Positions 46,947-47,820 of a stretch of DNA of 47,820 bases are shown piece by piece. The notes below the pieces were generated by a model. That model was not told the DNA's origin. It was given only the letters and a program-made list of their open reading frames with translations, and made no database searches. Both the position numbers and the translations under genes were made by a program. Position 1 is the stretch's first letter. Each line of letters starts with the position of its first letter. Source of the DNA: JAIEPT01 sp038217425 (GTDB taxonomy: Bacteria > Planctomycetota > Planctomycetia > Gemmatales > Gemmataceae); assembly GCA_038217425.1 (NCBI GenBank), contig JBBQPM010000033.1:1-47820 (forward strand), written 5' to 3'.

Positions 46947-47820
46947 TTGGCCACCATCAGTTACGCCGTTCTGCTCAGCCAGAACCTGAAGCTCAAGAAG
47001 CTCAAGTTGGATCAGATCGAGGTGGAACTCGACGTCACCGGCGCTGACCCCGATCCCTTGACGCTGCAGCAAATCCGCGACGAACCCAGTATTAACGATT
47101 GCTTCCAGGCAAGGCGAAAGAACATCAACGACCTCGTCGCCATGACGGCTCAGGGATTCGACAAAATCAAGGACGTCAAGCAAGGCGAGACGCTGACGAC
47201 GGCATTCAACAAACGGCTGACGACCGAGATCAATACGCTCGAAAAGGAACTGCAATCGCGCGTCGATACGTTCGTGCAGAAGCAGAAGAAGAACGTCAAC
47301 GATCTGTTCTGGGCGCGGGCGAAGGTCAGCGTCAAAGTGATTTGGTCGGTCGGCAAGTTCATCAAGGGCGCCGTCGAACTCCCCGGCAAAGTCGCCGCAG
47401 CAGTGACCGCAGGCGTGACGGGCGTTGGCGCGTTCCTTTCCGTTGTCGCGCTCAAGAGCATGGTCAATTCCGTCAACGATCTCGTCGGCGCCCTGAGCGA
47501 TATCATGGGTGCCATGGAAGGCGAACGGACGCAGTTCAAGAAGCTCAAGACCGCGGTGGACGAACTCAAGAAGATCAAGAAGGGCCAACCGGTGCCGCAA
47601 AGCAAGGTCGACGCCGTCGAAACGCAGATCGGCCCGTACGGCGCCCGCTTGCTCGGCGTCGATCAGGAGGCCAAGGCCGCGGCGCGCAAACTCGATCAAT
47701 TTCTCAAAGATCTCGAGAAGGGAAAGTTCCGCAAAAAGGCGGCTCAGGAGGCGGCCGAGAAGGCGGTCGATCAGCTCATCAACAAGATCATCGATTTCAG
47801 CAAGAACGTCGAAGAAGGTC
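46947..47820 (+). CDS. Coiled-coil protein with a central membrane-like segment, 3' truncated, function unknown
   Basis: The frame is open to the right edge (291 residues visible). It starts at TTG 46947, with AAGGAG six bases upstream; no ATG/GTG lies nearby. Order: an N-terminal Leu/Lys-rich stretch (ISYAVLLSQNLKLKKLKLDQ), a long predicted coiled coil (NKRLTTEINTLEKELQSRVD, FVQKQKKNVNDLF), a hydrophobic glycine/alanine segment (GKVAAAVTAGVTGVGAFLSV), then further Lys/Glu-rich helices. There is no signal peptide. I recognise no family. The helix-hydrophobic-helix design recalls membrane-remodelling or pore-forming helical proteins, but this is only a shape resemblance. Confidence 0.65.
   Translation, partial: MATISYAVLLSQNLKLKKLKLDQIEVELDVTGADPDPLTLQQIRDEPSINDCFQARRKNINDLVAMTAQGFDKIKDVKQGETLTTAFNKRLTTEINTLEKELQSRVDTFVQKQKKNVNDLFWARAKVSVKVIWSVGKFIKGAVELPGKVAAAVTAGVTGVGAFLSVVALKSMVNSVNDLVGALSDIMGAMEGERTQFKKLKTAVDELKKIKKGQPVPQSKVDAVETQIGPYGARLLGVDQEAKAAARKLDQFLKDLEKGKFRKKAAQEAAEKAVDQLINKIIDFSKNVEEG

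Overview
The window looks like a chromosomal segment of a Planctomycetota bacterium, probably of the Gemmatales/Pirellulales type. This is inferred from GC-rich DNA, DUF1080 and DUF1501 secreted proteins, neutral-ceramidase-like secreted proteins, a giant SecE, an EF-Tu with a divergent switch I, Pro/Ala/Lys-rich N-terminal extensions on NusG and L1, and many paired hairpin repeats between genes. No plasmid, phage or insertion-sequence gene was recognised.

Layout. 1-6.5 kb: the 3' part of a PfkB sugar-phosphate kinase, a polysaccharide flippase (minus), a secreted twin-DUF1080 protein, a PlsY acyltransferase fused to a DUF4149-like domain (minus) and ATP-type PEP carboxykinase (pckA). 6.5-8.3 kb: an accessory patch with an Rpn-family nuclease-like gene, a separate copy of its C-terminal domain, a small acidic unknown gene, and degraded second copies of the rpoC and pckA 3' ends. 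These mark an old tandem duplication. 8.4-24.5 kb (all minus): the translation/transcription block, read in the transcribed direction as tRNA-Thr(TGT), tRNA-Tyr, tRNA-Gly, tRNA-Thr(GGT), tuf, rpmG, tRNA-Trp, secE, nusG, rplK, rplA, rplJ, rplL, rpoB, two small unknown genes, rpoC, terminator. The tRNA-tuf order is that of the E. coli tufB operon.

24.7-36 kb: mixed single genes. They are an MFS transporter, hicB with a broken hicA, a ceramidase-like protein, a class II amidotransferase, two ferritin-like four-helix proteins (DUF2383, DUF4142), a PP2C phosphatase, a TPR protein, an M28 lipoprotein, a DUF1501 Tat substrate, rpmB, an orphan gatC and a small exported protein. 36-47.8 kb: a large secreted zinc metalloprotease, a tssE-tssF type VI baseplate pair without tssG, an orphan VapB-like antitoxin with the tail of a lost toxin, a GDPD/ceramidase-like fusion, two tandem HtrA-like genes and a truncated coiled-coil membrane protein.

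The most notable observation is the second HtrA-like gene (45190-46845). Its PDZ domain sits inside the protease fold, its nucleophile position is Cys instead of Ser, and its C-terminal ~160 residues match an exported AroQ-gamma chorismate mutase with the expected active-site residues kept. I know of no description of this architecture. At least seven families of hairpin repeats, usually as two copies in opposite orientation, fill the intergenic spaces, and some have been read into the C-termini of neighbouring proteins.

All calls come from reading the sequence and translations. No database search was run, so family names are from recognition of motifs.
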